Assembly (NCBI RefSeq): GCF_003144115.1
Contig: NW_020311998.1
Span: 371,669 to 435,668 of the forward strand
DNA: 64,000 nucleotides
Source of the DNA: Tilletiopsis washingtonensis
Taxonomy: Eukaryota > Basidiomycota > Exobasidiomycetes > Entylomatales
Direction: 5' to 3'
Part shown: in pieces, positions 1-11,498 of the stretch
How the letters are laid out: every line of letters begins with the position of its first letter
Position numbering within the stretch: position 1 is the first letter of the stretch
Translations under genes and position numbers: made by a program
The notes under the pieces: generated by a model
The model's input: the letters and a program-made list of their open reading frames with translations, nothing else
Told to the model about the DNA's origin: nothing
Databases searched by the model: none

Positions 1-402
1 GCAAGCAGGAAGGCCTCGGCTTTGCAGATTGGCGTCTCGCCGCTCGGACTTGAGTGATGAGGGAGCTAAGCATGGAGGCGCGCGGCCTCTCGCACGACCT
101 CCACCGCTGCGCGCGCATCGCGTATTCGAGTGCGCACACGCTGCTCTGCCAGAGTGCCTCTTTCGAAATCACATGCTCCTGGGCCTCACCTGATGGAAGC
201 CGACACGACGCTCGCAACACCTCGTCTGATGACCCGGCGTGGCATTGCGTGAAGGGACGTGGCGCGAGAGGTATGTACACGTGGTGGGCGGCACGCGGGG
301 CATCGGCCATGCGTGCGCCAGATTAGAGTACAGCGGGAGGAGACAGACATAAGCGCAGCGATGGCGTAGCGAGCGAGACAAATGAGGAGAGCAGCGACGA
401 GG
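1..402. other. Left edge, downstream of the Rab5 gene; no gene seen
   Basis: This stretch lies 3' of the minus-strand Rab5-like gene. I see no frame with recognisable protein similarity and no RNA gene. It may hold the Rab5 3' UTR and the end of a gene outside the window. Confidence 0.4.
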
Positions 403-2034
403 TCAGCAGCAGCCACCGTTGCCCTGGCCCTGGTTGCCCCGCAGATCCACGCCCGGCCGCTGCTGGCCCGCAGCGGCGCCGCCCAGCGTGCTGCCGCCAC
501 GCCCGCCGCCGCGCTGCGCGTTGGCGGCCGACTCGAGCGGCAGCTTGCGCGCAATCATCGTGAAGAGCTCCGAGACGTTGGCGTTGTCCTTGGCCGACGT
601 CTCGAGGAAGAGCAGGTTCTCCTCGGACGCGTACGCCTGTGCCTCCTGCGGGCGCGAGTGATGGTGTGAGCGCCAGCGCCAACTTGGATCACACCATCGC
701 CAGGACTGCCGCGCCTCGGCAGGGCCTTCTCATGAGGCTATCGCGGATACCACGACGACCACTCACCTCGCTCGGCACAGCACGCCGGCTGGCCAGGTCC
801 GCCTTGTTGCCCGCCAGCGCAATGATGATGTTGGGATCTGCCTGCCGCTGCAGCTCCCGAATCCATGCTTTTGCCTTCTCTAGCGACGACTGTGGCGCTC
901 GGGGTAAGCGCTGCGCGCCGAGAGGACCGCATTATTGGCTCTGCTCACAGGCTGCGTGATGTCGTAGACGACGACGGCGCAGTTGGCGTTGCGGTAGTAC
1001 ATTGGCGCGAGCGACTTGTAGCGCTCCTGCCCTGCCGTGTCCCTGCAAGCCAAGCGATGAGCTCGGCGCGCGCAACAGGCGCGCGAAGGGCACGCACCAA
1101 ATCTCGAACTTGACAGTCGTCGACTCATCGAGGCTGACCGTCTGCGTCAGGAAGGCGGCTGTGAAGCTGGCTGTGAGCGAAGGACGGAGCCACGCAGACG
1201 ACAGGACGCACCACCGATGGTGCTCTCCCGGTAGTCGTCGAACTGGTCCTTGACAAAGCGCAGGACGAGGCTGGAGACGAGGAGGTGCGTCAGCCGCTGG
1301 AACCCGACACGAGGCAGCGCTTCCAATGGGGTCCGGCGATGTCCCGGGGCGAGAGCGCCCAAAGTGGCCTCAGCAATGCAGGCGGCGATAGCACGTGAGG
1401 CCAGCAGAACGTGCAGAGGCTCGGCGACGGCAAGTACCGGCGCTCGGTTCGCATGCGGCAAAGCGCGCTGCGCTGCGCCGCGAATCTTGCTGCTGCGCAC
1501 GCCCATCGGCAGGCGACTCGGCCGCGATGGCAATGAACGCAAGCGCATCCGGAGAGCAGGAGCAGCAGCTGCCTGACAGATTTTGTCATGCTGCGCTCTG
1601 CTGGGTCGCCTGCGATGCTGTCCCTTCTGCCCTGTCGCAGCGCGGCAGCAGGCATCTGGCGGCAGCTGGGCCTGCGCAGCCTGCTCCGCCTTGAGAGCCT
1701 GCAGCGCGACTACCTCCTTGCGCAGAGCGTGCCGCTGCTTGTTGCATCGCTGTCGCAGAGTGTGCGCTGCACTGTGGCAGCCGCTCCCGGTCGCATGCTC
1801 CTACCTCGGCCTGTCATCGGGTGCGAGCGCCACCATGCGCAACCGCCCTGCTCCCGGATCCCATCTGCGTACCGGAGCTCAGACTGACCTCGACTTGCCG
1901 ACGGCGCTCTCGCCTAGTGATAGATGCGAGGCGTCAGCATGCAGCGGGCCAAGGGTGCGCAGCACATGCGACGCACCGAGGAGGACGAGCTTGAACTGGA
2001 GGAGGCGCGGCGGCGCGCGAGCGGCGGCAGCCAT
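403..2034 (-). CDS. Rab5/Ypt51(Vps21)-type small GTPase
   Basis: An early-endosome Rab GTPase of about 210 residues, recovered as several exons on the minus strand. The start ATG at 2034 opens [20 protein letters not shown]. The P-loop GESAVGKSS is split by introns. Then come the switch I exon with [18 protein letters not shown], the switch II exon with [19 protein letters not shown], an exon with the guanine-specificity motif GNKADL, and ETSAK. The C-terminus GGCC is a Rab double-cysteine geranylgeranylation signal and fixes the stop at 403-405. [20 protein letters not shown] followed by [15 protein letters not shown] is typical of the Rab5 subfamily, which drives endosome fusion and vacuolar sorting. 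Intron 2 (1271-1888, 618 nt) is about ten times longer than most introns here and lies directly after the P-loop. Family assignment is firm; the middle exon joins are approximate. Confidence 0.93.
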
Positions 2035-2566
2035 GGTGCGGGCGCGCGGTGGTGCGACGGAGGGCGCGGCGAGGAAGTGTGATGCGCTGTGCTGCGTGCT
2101 GCGCTGTGTGGTGCGCAAGTGACGAGGGCGAGGCGGGGCTGAGCGAGGTGTGGGAGGTGGAGAGAGAGGGCGAGGGGTCGTGGCGGGTGCAAGCGTGAGT
2201 GCGGCGGGCCCAGCCGCCGCGATTTAGCCGCAAGCTCGCCCTGACGCACGGCGGCCGGCCCTACGCCCAAGCCCACGCACGCATCACAGCAGCGGCTCAC
2301 GGCAGCGGCGCACCGCCGCGGCGGAGCTCCTGACAGCGCTGCACAGCAGATCGGTCCATGCGCGGCGCGCCCCACGCACAAGTTGGGCGATGCCCCAACA
2401 GGTGCGGAGTCGCGCGCGCCCGGGTCGATCTCCGCCGTCGCCGTCGCGCGCCGCCCAAGCCACGGCGCCACCGCCGAGCGCGCAGTGCTTCCACCGCACG
2501 AGCCCATCACGAGCGCTTCGCCGCGCACTCGTCTCTCTGCTCCACATCCACCGTATCCTGCCCACC
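2035..2566. promoter_or_regulatory. Divergent promoter region, Rab5-like / SR-like gene
   Basis: These 532 bases separate two head-to-head start codons and must hold both promoters and 5' UTRs. I see no TATA box and no convincing gene. The strand facing the SR-like gene becomes C-rich just before its ATG. Confidence 0.5.
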
Positions 2567-4269
2567 ATGTCCGCCTACGACCGCGACGCACGCCGCGGCC
2601 CGCCCGCCGACTACCCGCCGCCGCGCGACTCGCGCGGCCCGCCCGGCGCCGACGAGCCCGAGCGCTTCGGCGGCGGCGGCAGCCGCGGCGGCTATGCCGA
2701 GCCGCCGCGTGGCGGAGGCGGCGGCCGCTACGACGAGCCGCCGCGCGGCGGGCGCTACGATGAGCCCCCGCGCGGTGGTCGCTACGATGAGCCGCCGCGC
2801 GGCCGCTACGACGAGCCACCGCGTGGAGGCGGCCGCTACGATGAGCCGCCGCGCGGCGGCTACGGCGGTGGCTACGGTGGCGGAGGTGGTGGCTATGGCG
2901 GCGGCTACGACCGCGCCCCGCCGCGCGGCGGCCCGCCGCCGACGATGTACCGCGACGAGTCGGGACGCCCGCTCAAGTCGGTGAGTACAGATCGACACGA
3001 ATGCCGGGCTAAGGCGACGTGGCGCGCTCCTGCGATGAGCGATGCTGTTCGCGTGCTCGCCGACGCTGGGCATGCCGCCTGCTAGCCTGCGCTCGCATCT
3101 GTGCTGACGCTTTCCTCAGGTGCTCTACGTGAACGGCTTCCCGGCCTCGATGAGCGCACGTGACCTTGCGTACGAGTTCGAGCGCTTCGGTCCGCTTGTG
3201 CGCTGCGACATCCCGGCCCTGCGCACGCCCGACGCCAAGCCGTGAGTGATCCATTCGATCGATACCGATCCGCTTCCTCGCGATCCGCCTGCCGAGCCCG
3301 ACCCGCGGTCGAACACATGCGAGTGCGAGCCGCACCGAGCTGCAGCTCGATAGGTGCTGCGTGTATCCGATGGAGCTGCGTGCGAGCCGGTTCTTCGAAG
3401 CCGACCTTGCTGCGTCTCACGCGAAGGATGACCGCGACGCTCCCAGCGGCGCGCTCGAGTAGCGACGATCGGCTGCGACAGCAGAACGACTCACGACCGC
3501 TTTGACTCGCATGCGACGACGTACGCTCGGTCACGCTGCCTCGATCCTACTCCGCTCTCTCCGCACCGAAGCTCACGCAAGCTGCATGCGCCACCCTCCT
3601 CTGCAGCTATGCGTTCGTCGAGTACCAGGACGCCCGCGACGCCCAGGTCAGTCAGCCGTTGCGCTTGGATCCGGGCGTTTCGCTCACGCTGGCTGTCTCT
3701 TGCAGATCGCCCATCAGAAGCTCCACGGCGTGCGCCTGACGCCGTCGACCTCGCTGGCGCTCCAGTTCGCCAAGGTGTGTCATTCGCTGCCTTCCCAGGG
3801 CTCCAATACTGACGCTGATGCTCTGCATCGCCAGCGCACGCCCTCTGCGCAGTGGCGCTTCGAGGGCGCGCCCAGCACGCGCCCGCCGGCGCCGCCGCGT
3901 CAGCGCTCGCGCTCGCCCCGCCGCGACTACCGCGACGAGGCGCCGCGCCGCGAGCGCGACGAGCGCGAGACCAGCCGCCGCATCGACGAGCGCGACGAGC
4001 GCGACCTTGAGCGTGGCCCGCCGCGTTCGCCTCGCGACGAGCCGCGTGCATCTCGCCCGCGCGACGGCCCCGCTGAGTGAGTCACTTGCGCGCATCTGTG
4101 GGGGCTGCTGGCTGAAATCTGGCCTTCCAGTGACGAGGCCACTCGCGACGACGCCCCTGCCAAGGCCGTGAGTGTGGCCCGACGCTGCCCTTGCGATGCC
4201 GTGCTCACAATCTCGCTCCAGGAGGACGTCTCGCCCGCCAAGAACGACGATGCGCTGTACCAGGGCTAG
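2567..4269 (+). CDS. SR-like RNA-binding protein with one RRM
   Basis: A single-RRM protein of roughly 320 residues with seven exons: 2567-2980, 3120-3241, 3607-3646, 3706-3774, 3835-4076, 4131-4167 and about 4222-4269. The N-terminal ~138 residues are low complexity, with five RYDEPPRGG-type repeats and a Gly/Tyr-rich stretch. The RRM begins at [20 protein letters not shown] (RNP2) and continues to [12 protein letters not shown] (RNP1 region) and [18 protein letters not shown]. The C-terminal tail is rich in RS, RD and RE dipeptides ([14 protein letters not shown]). This is the layout of SR splicing or mRNA-export factors, so a nuclear role in pre-mRNA processing is expected. The 365-nt intron 3242-3606 interrupts the RRM just before RNP1 and is unusually long for this locus. 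Which SR family member it is cannot be decided by eye. Confidence 0.88.
2726..2862 (+). repeat. In-frame tandem repeat encoding RYDEPPRGG units
   Basis: About five imperfect ~27-nt units, each coding RYDEPPRGG or a one-glycine variant, lie in exon 1 of the SR-like gene. Arg-Gly/Tyr repeats of this kind are typical of disordered RNA-binding regions. The near-identity of the units suggests slippage-driven expansion. Confidence 0.85.
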
Positions 4270-4887
4270 ACGCGCGCTGTCCGCGCAACGCTCACGCTCT
4301 CGAAAGCCCGCGGAATGCCGTCTCGTCTGTGCGCACAACCCCACTCGATCCGGCCCAATTCAAAGTGTTTTTGATTGTGCGACTCGCGCGAAGCCACCTG
4401 GAGATCCTGCGGCTGAGGTGGTGAGGTGAAGGGCGGGCGGGCCCGCTTTCATGGGTGGGGGTCAATCAGTGTGTGGGCTCGAGGGAGGGACAAGTGTGGG
4501 ATGGGGCGGAGGCAGATGAAGGGGTGGCAAAAGCATCTCGCGTGGCGACTACATGAGTGGGGTTGGGGGAAGGTATACAGGGGACGGACGATGCACATGC
4601 GAGGGTGAGGAAAGGGAGCAAGATGAGCGGCGGCCAAGTTAAGACGAGACTTGTGGAGTAAGGGCGGCGCGACAGCCTGGATGTAGTGGGAGAGGGGGAG
4701 GGGGACCGGCGGCCTGACCTGCGGCAGTCGAAGAATGACCGCGCGAGCAGGGTCGGCCGGGCGTCTAGGGCGTCAATGCGGATGGGTCGTCGTGACGTGC
4801 GCAGGAGCGAAGATCGGCGACAAGGCGCCTCCGTCTTGCCGTGCGGTGCAGGAAGAGGGCGGAAGAAACAGAGTCTAGCTAGCGACA
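4270..4887. other. Convergent intergenic region with a G-rich plus strand
   Basis: The region lies between the stops of the SR-like gene and importin beta. No gene is seen. From about 4425 to 4715 the plus strand is strongly G-rich and C-poor with many runs of three to five G, a clear strand asymmetry. It probably holds both 3' UTRs. Confidence 0.5.
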
Positions 4888-7800
4888 TCACATGGCCTTG
4901 CGGATCTGCTCGCGCGCCCAGGACGCCACCTTGCGCGTCTCGCCGCCCATCGACTTTGCGCGGGCGGCCTTGATGAGCTCGGCGACCCAGTCCTGCGTCA
5001 GCAGCTGCTTGAGCTCGCCGTTGGGGTACGCGGCGCAGATGTCGCCCAGCAGGCCGATGCTCGAGCGCAGCAGCTCCTCGGTGCGCTCCGACGGCGACGA
5101 GGAGATGGCGGCGATGAAGCTGAGGATCGACTCGACGTACGGCTGCAGCAGGTCGGCTGGCGGAGGAGAGTGAGTAAGCATGCAAATCAGAGACGCCTTC
5201 CCGCGGCACTCACGGCGAGAGTCAGACAGGATGCCGGCGACGATGCCGGCGTATGCGTCAGTGATGGCCTCGCGCAGCGTGGTGAAGAACTCCATCAGCG
5301 ACCACTCGACCTGCGGAGATGAGGGTCAGCCACGGCAAAGGGCTGCGTCACTGCAGCGCGACTCACTGCGGCGCCAGGCGTGGCGGACTGGGCGGCCTGC
5401 TGCAGCGTGGCCATGGTGTTGGGCAGGAACGGTGCGAAGCCGGCACCGGTGGCCAGTGCGACGTCTCCGAACGAGCTGAGGATCACCGGCTTGACGTCGC
5501 GGTTCAGCGACGCGCTCTGCACGTTCTCCGTCAGCGCCGTCATGTACGGCTCGGCGTAGTTGATCGCGGCCGGGCCGAGCGCGCGGCACACGTCGCCGAC
5601 GATGCCGACGGCCGTCTTGCAGAGCATCGTCTCCTGGTGGTCCCGCAGCGCGCTCAGCAGGAACGGGTTGAACGAGGAGATGTACTTCTCGAAGCCGCCC
5701 TCGGCCGCCGTTGCGAAGGCGCCGACAGCCATGAAGGCGTCCTCGAGCGCCTCGCTCTGCTTGCCGCAGCTCTGGATCGTCGTCAGGAGACTCGTCATGA
5801 TCTGGTCGCCCAGCGGCATGATGTCCTGCCCGAGACGCCGCATGACGGCCTGCAGCACCGAGCACAGATTTGTCTGCAGCTCTGCCCAGTTGTTGCGGTC
5901 GTCCATGCCGACGAGCTGGCTGGCGACGCTGTTCAGGTGCGCCTGGCGCGCAAGGATGTTGACGACGACGTTCGACACGTGCGGCAGGCAGTCCTGCGCG
6001 CACGCAGCGACGGACGTCGAGAGTGCCTCGTACGCCGAGGCGCGCGCGTTGCCCTCGTTCGACGGGCGGTCAGACGCCGCGAGCAGGCTCGAGACGATGC
6101 CCTCGAAGTACGGCGACACGACGCTCGTCGCGGCCGGGTTGCCGTCCGGCGTTTGGCTGGCAGCGCCGCCGAGCTGCTCGCACAGGTTCATCAGCGACCA
6201 CGAGCAGTTCGTCGCCACTCGCGGCTCTGCGTTGAGGTTCGTGACGAGCGCCTGGATGAGCGGCTGCAGGTGCTGGTCGACCTTGATCGCGCTGCAGGTC
6301 AGGTCAGTGATGCGCGCGAGCGTCCATGAGGCCGTGTCCTTGACGGGCGTGCTGGGGTCGCTCATCAGCTCGATGATCGTCGGCAGTGCCTGCTCGACAA
6401 GCGGCGCGAGGTTCGACTCGTTGGGGCCCTGCAGGATCGAGCCAAAGCACATGACGGCCGCCTCGCGTGCGTTCCACTGCGCATTCTTGATGTTGGCCTC
6501 GATGAAAGGGATGGCGAGAGGCACAATCTCGTCGGTCGTGACCTCTGCCAGCAGGCCGACAGCGGCGCCTGCCGACTTGGCCGCGTTCCACTCGTCCTCG
6601 TCCGCATCCTCGTCCGTCTGCTTGAGCGTGTCCATGAGGACGGGCAGAATTTCGGGCAGAGCGATGCGGGCGAAGCCGTGACATGGGCGGTCTGGCTCGT
6701 CGCCGTACTCGTGTGCCTGCAGCCAGCGTCAGGCGAATCCTGCGTGTGCGCTGCACGCTTCCACTCACCTCCTCGGCCTCCATCATCAAATCCAGCTCCT
6801 CCTCGCACACCGTCGACCAGAACTCGATGGCCTGCATCGCCACCGTCGGCTCCGGATCCCGCATGCCCAGCACCGTCAGCTGCACAGAGAGGCCCGTCAG
6901 TGACATGCGCGGGCGCGGGCGTGCGTGCCAGGACGCACCCCGAACAGCGCCTGCTCCATGTAGAAGCGCATCTTGTCGTAGTAGAGATGCATGATCTGCA
7001 CGAGGCACTCGAACGCCGCAATCTTGATCTTGACGTCTGCGTTCTGCGTTGCCTCGCAGATGACCTGCATGATGTAGTTGCGCTCGCCCTCGCGCTCAAA
7101 GTTGGCGCGCACAAACTCGAGCGAGTTGAAGAGCGCCTGCAGTGCCGCCAGCTGCACCTCCGTCGACGTCTCCTCCTTCCGTGCGCCTTGAATCACGGCC
7201 GTAAGAATCTCGTTGGACTGTGCGGCGAGCACCTCTGGCTTCTCCGAGGCAGCCTGCAGTGCAGTGTCAGCTACAGGCCCGGTAGGCGTAAACGCGACAC
7301 TGCCCTGCCTCTAGCCACTGCTCTACGCAGCGGCATACGCAGGTTCCCACTGCCGCCTCCACTGCCACTCACAATGATCTCGCAGGTGAAGCCGATCGTC
7401 TGCAGAGCGGCCTGCCGCAGCCGAATGTTGTTCAGGTCAGCCATAGCGGCCGTCAGCTGGCTGATGAGGTCCGGCCATTGCCCACGCGGCAACTCGATGG
7501 CGGCAATGGAGGAGATAACCTGTGCCGAGACGACACCGACACGTGCGTCGGGCGAGCTGAGCGTGGAGAACGTCTTGCTCTTGACGTCGGCCTGCGCGTC
7601 GGGCACGAGGCTGAGCCAGCGCTGCGCATACTCCTCCAGGCGCGCGGGGTCGCGCGCCGTCAGGGCGTTCTTCACGGCCAGGCCGGCGGCGTTGCGAATG
7701 TGCGGCGGCGACGACTCGTTGGCCAGCTCAGCGGCCAGCATAGTGACATATGCCGGCTGCATGCAGTCCGTCAGCAGCTGTGGCCACTTCGCTGATCCTC

Positions 7801-7969
7801 CCGCAGCAGCTACTCACGTAGCTGTCGACCGAGGCGCGCTCGAGCTTCTGCTCGGCGTCCTGGCGCACGGTCGCATCTGCGGTACAGCGTCAGCAGTCGC
7901 GAGCGAATGAGCTGCACGGCGGTGCTCACCGGGCGAGAGCGTGTTCTGGAGCAGCTCAGCTGCGTTCAT
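4888..7969 (-). CDS. KAP95: Importin subunit beta-1 (karyopherin beta)
   Basis: Nuclear import receptor of about 860-870 residues, matching the usual length of the family. It is built almost wholly of HEAT repeats and binds importin alpha, Ran-GTP and FG nucleoporins. The start [13 protein letters not shown] at 7969 is followed by short exons and then long ones. These carry the importin-N region ([14 protein letters not shown]), the next HEAT repeats ([34 protein letters not shown]) and the acidic Ran-binding loop region ([19 protein letters not shown]). The conserved central part ([14 protein letters not shown]) and the C-terminal exon ending in REQIRKAM follow. At least six introns are present. 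Stop and start were read directly from the minus strand. It converges with the SR-like gene. Nothing suggests it is broken. Confidence 0.95.
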
Positions 7970-8673
7970 GCTGGGCAGCGGGGGCCGCTAGGCGGCGCGC
8001 AATGGGCGGGGAGCGGAGAGAAGGCGACAAGGCAGAGCGTCGCGAAGGCGCAGGCAAAGCTCGCAGCAGGGGCTTGAGCTTGGCGGGCACTCGAGAGGGG
8101 GTCGAGACGTGAAGCGGCGGCAGCGGAGAGGCGCAGACGCGGACCTCGGAGGGACGGGCGGAGGAGCGGTGCGGGAGGGATGGGTAAGGAGAGAAGGCGA
8201 CGGCGCACAGACGGCCAGCCGAGATGCAGCAGCAGCCCGGCGGCACGGCGCAGCGCTGCATGGGCGAGGCGACTCGAGGCGCGCGCGCGCATCAGGGCAG
8301 CAAGGGCGAGGCGCGGCGCTCTCCTCTGCTCTCCTGCTGCACAAGCAGCTGCGCTGCGCGCCTGTCGATCACAGGAGTACAACTCCACGGCCAGTCGCTC
8401 GGCCGAAACGCTATTCGCGCCCGCGCCGGGTCAGCGGCAATTTTTGTATGCGTCGCCGGCGTGTCGCCGCGAAACGAGCAGACCAACACCGCAGCGCAGC
8501 GCGCGTGCAGCAGCCGGCACAGTCGCTTCTCGACAGGTCGTGGATCAGAGGACAGCATGGCGACGGTCAACATCGCAGGTCATTCACACTGAGGTGACGG
8601 GCGCTGTGGCCGGGCTCGTGTTCATGCGCTCTGGTCTACAGATAGTGCACATGTTCCATTCTAGTGACCCGTC
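7970..8673. promoter_or_regulatory. Promoter of importin beta plus 3' flank of the amino acid transporter
   Basis: About 700 bases between two minus-strand genes. The half near 7970 must carry the importin beta promoter and 5' UTR. The half near 8674 carries the transporter 3' UTR. No TATA box and no credible gene are visible. A short plus-strand ATG at 8558 opens only an 11-codon frame. Confidence 0.4.
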
Positions 8674-10683
8674 TCAGGCGTCCGTGATCGCGCACGAGAA
8701 CGGCCGGCCGACGATGCCCTGCGCATACGAGTCGCGGATGCTGACTGCCGACGCCCACATGCCCGTGATGGCGATGAACGTCGTGACGCAGAGCACAGCC
8801 GCTGCAGCCGCCAGCATGACGGCACAGCGCGCCGGAGTGATCTCGCCGTGCTTGCGCTCCTCGAGCGCGCAGTACACGGAGAAGGCGGCGGCGGCGGCGA
8901 GGAAGGCGGACCAGAAGGCGGAGGCTGAGAGTGTGTGGGGTCAGCGAGGTTCGTCGATTGTAATGCGGGTCAAGACGCTGTCCAGTCGTGCTGCCATCCA
9001 CCCCCACATCTCTCCACTTGCTCACCTTCAACGCCCAAAAATGAGCTGAAGAACGGCAGGATCATGGCCAGGATGGCGGCCAGGACCCATGTCACGGCAT
9101 TGATGGCCGTCCAGATGGCCCAGCCCCACGCCTTCGTCTTGAAGAGTGAGGGGCGCATGCGGAAGAGCTTGACGTAGAGCACCTTGCCCGACACCTGTGC
9201 GCTCTCGCAGCCGGCCAGCAGAATCGTGCCGAGGCCGGTGCCTGTGGGGTAGACAGGTCAGCAAAGCAGCCGTGGCCTCGCTCCCTGTGCGCTACGCACC
9301 GTACGCTGCCTTCTGGTAGATCGGCTGGAGCGCTGCAATGCTCGGAGATGCAACATCCGGGCCGAGGTTACGGTAGACCACGCCTCCGACCACCTAAGTT
9401 GAGGAAGAGTGGCATGGTGGGTCAGAGCAGGCACACGAAGAAGAAGCGGTGCCATTCACGCAGTAGAGCACCAGCTGGAAGATGACCAGCGTCCTGAGCG
9501 CTCGCGGGAAGCCGTGCTTGGGATCGTGCATCTCCGCCATGAGCGGCAGGTAGGAGGGCGACGAGCCGAACGAGACGAACAGGTTCGTGATCGCCAGGCA
9601 AGCATCGAGGAAGCCCGGCTGAGCTGCTGCGGAGATCGGCTGCACCACGGTGCCGTCTGCTGGCCCAGTGACGCCGGAGGCGATCAGAACGATGAGCACC
9701 GAGACGAGAATCGAGATGACGGAGAACTACACAGAGTCGTCAGTCTCTGACGACGCTGCATGATGGAGAAGTCACGCACGACGGCAAGCCACGAGAAGAG
9801 CTTGTACGATCGAGGCAGCGAGAAGAGGAACGAGATGATGGCGAAGACGACGTAGAGGGCGATGGCGCAGGTTTGCGGCGCACGCCAGCCCAGCGCATTG
9901 AAGGCCTTGGCGCCGAGCAGCACGTGGTTGCCCTGCAGGAAGACACCTGGCAAAGCGGCCGCTCAGTGAATGCAGCGGGATCGCCATGCAGAGCACGCAC
10001 TGAAGATGACCTGCGTCCAGCCGAGCACAAAGGCGCCGACGCGGCCGAAGAGCAGGTCGCCGGCGTCCTCCAGAGAGTGGATGCCGGGGTACCTTTGCTG
10101 CAGGCGGTGGTACGACATGCCTGGGCTAGCGCGTCAGCACTCTTCCAGCGTCGTGGCCAGGTGCCAGGCTCACCCGTGTAGTATGTGAGAGCCGCAAAGA
10201 CGCAGGCGAGAATGACGAACGGAGCGACGCCAAGCGTGGCGCACACCGATGGCTAGCGTCTACGATGAGCGGCTGCGCTTCCGAAACTGGTGGCGCTTCA
10301 CTCACCAGGCTCAAGATGCCCAGCGCAATCGAGTAGGCACAGCTGTTCCACGCACAGCCCTTCCACCCCATCGTGCGCTCCAGGCCCGTCGACTCGGCCT
10401 GCGCAGACGGCGCGCCGTCGGGCAGCGCGCCCTTCTCGCCATCGAGGCGCTTTGTCTTGCGCGCCCCGTCAGCCACATCAAGCACCTCATGCCGGTAGCG
10501 CTCTCGCCGCGCATCGCTGCGCGGGCCGGAGAAGAGCATCCACCGCCGTGCACGCGGGTCGTGACGCGAGGGCGCCAGCGTCGAGCCGGCCGGCGAGGCA
10601 GGTGCGACTTGCGGCTTCGACGCGGCGGCGCCGTCGCTGACGCTGCTGCTGTCGCGCACAGTGGGCTTTTCGGTGGTGCTCAT
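8674..10683 (-). CDS. AAAP-family amino acid transporter (Neurospora mtr-like)
   Basis: A multi-pass membrane transporter of roughly 500-550 residues, in about eight exons. The start MSTTEKPTVRDSSSVSDG at 10683 opens an ~130-residue hydrophilic cytoplasmic tail. The first membrane segment is at GWKGCAWNSCAYSIALGILS, the usual first helix of fungal neutral/aromatic amino acid permeases of the Aa_trans (PF01490) family. Later helices include CAIALYVVFAIISFLFSLP and SILVSVLIVLIASG. The signature-like LFVSFGSSPSYLPLMAEM, WAIWTAINAVTWVLAAILAM and a final pair of helices precede the short tail CAITDA. It likely takes up neutral or aromatic amino acids at the plasma membrane by proton symport; substrate is not predictable from sequence. 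Exon joins are approximate. The next minus-strand gene upstream, phosphatidylserine decarboxylase, has its own flank, so no operon-like link is implied. Confidence 0.85.
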
Positions 10684-11498
10684 CTTGGAGGAGCGTGGTG
10701 GTGGGACGCAGCAGTGCGGGGGCGGTCAGGCGAGACTGACATCAGAAGCGCCTCTCGCCCGAGCCGCGGCGCAGCTTGGCGAGTTGGGCCGGAGCATCCC
10801 TCGGGTCGCCCGACCCCTCGCTGCCGCACCACAGCTGCGCTGAGGTGCTGTCGCAGATGCTGCCGCTCTGGTGCAGCTGCACGCCGCAGCTCCATCCTTG
10901 CCGGTGGGGCTCTGCAGCTGCGCCCTGAGCCACCTGCTAGCGCAAGCAACGGCCACGCGGATGCGCTCTGGCGAGGTGCAGAGATGCAGATGACGTCGCG
11001 GGCGTGAGGCGGGAAGGCTGCGCTGCAAGCCCGAGCCGCCGGCCGCGCTGCGGTGGAGTGGAGCCGCGGCGCGCGTGTCCGCCGACACTCGTCAAGTGCC
11101 GCCGCCCCTTGACACGCCTCGCTTGGCGGGCCGCTGCCGCCCGCCGCCCGCTCCGCCGGCTCCGAGCTTGCGCGCGGCCGAGCGAAAGGACGGCTGGCCG
11201 CGGGCGGAGGGCCGATGGAGGACGCGGGGTGGTGGACCGGGTCGCCATTGCCTCTCTTCCACGTTCCTGCACTCCTGCCGCCTGCTTCCGCAGCTGCAGA
11301 TGCTGCGGGGCCCCAGACGTGCACGAAGACAAGCAGACAGCGGATAAAGATAGATCGGGCAAGAGAGGATATAAGGTAGGGGCCAGAGCGCGGCCAGCGC
11401 CAATGAGCAGGGCCTGTCCGTCCGTATGTGCAGGACACAGCGGCGCTTCGAGACCGCTCGAGTCGTCCGAGGCCAAGCCTCGACGTCCGCGGGCGCAG
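10684..11498. promoter_or_regulatory. Promoter of the AAAP transporter plus PSD 3' flank
   Basis: About 815 bases without a supported gene. Translated frames here are Arg/Cys/Pro-rich and lack splice-consistent structure. The transporter promoter must lie next to 10684. A stretch near 11335-11385 is locally A/G-rich (gataaagatagatcgg). I see no defined element. Confidence 0.4.

Noticed and set aside
5319-6329. Long plus-strand open frame (336 codons) opposite importin beta
   Set aside because: It is the antisense shadow of a conserved coding exon in GC-rich DNA; its translation is Arg/His/Val-rich and has no family resemblance.
8558-8593. Short plus-strand frame MATVNIAGHSH
   Set aside because: Eleven codons, no family, no downstream exon of matching phase that looks coding.
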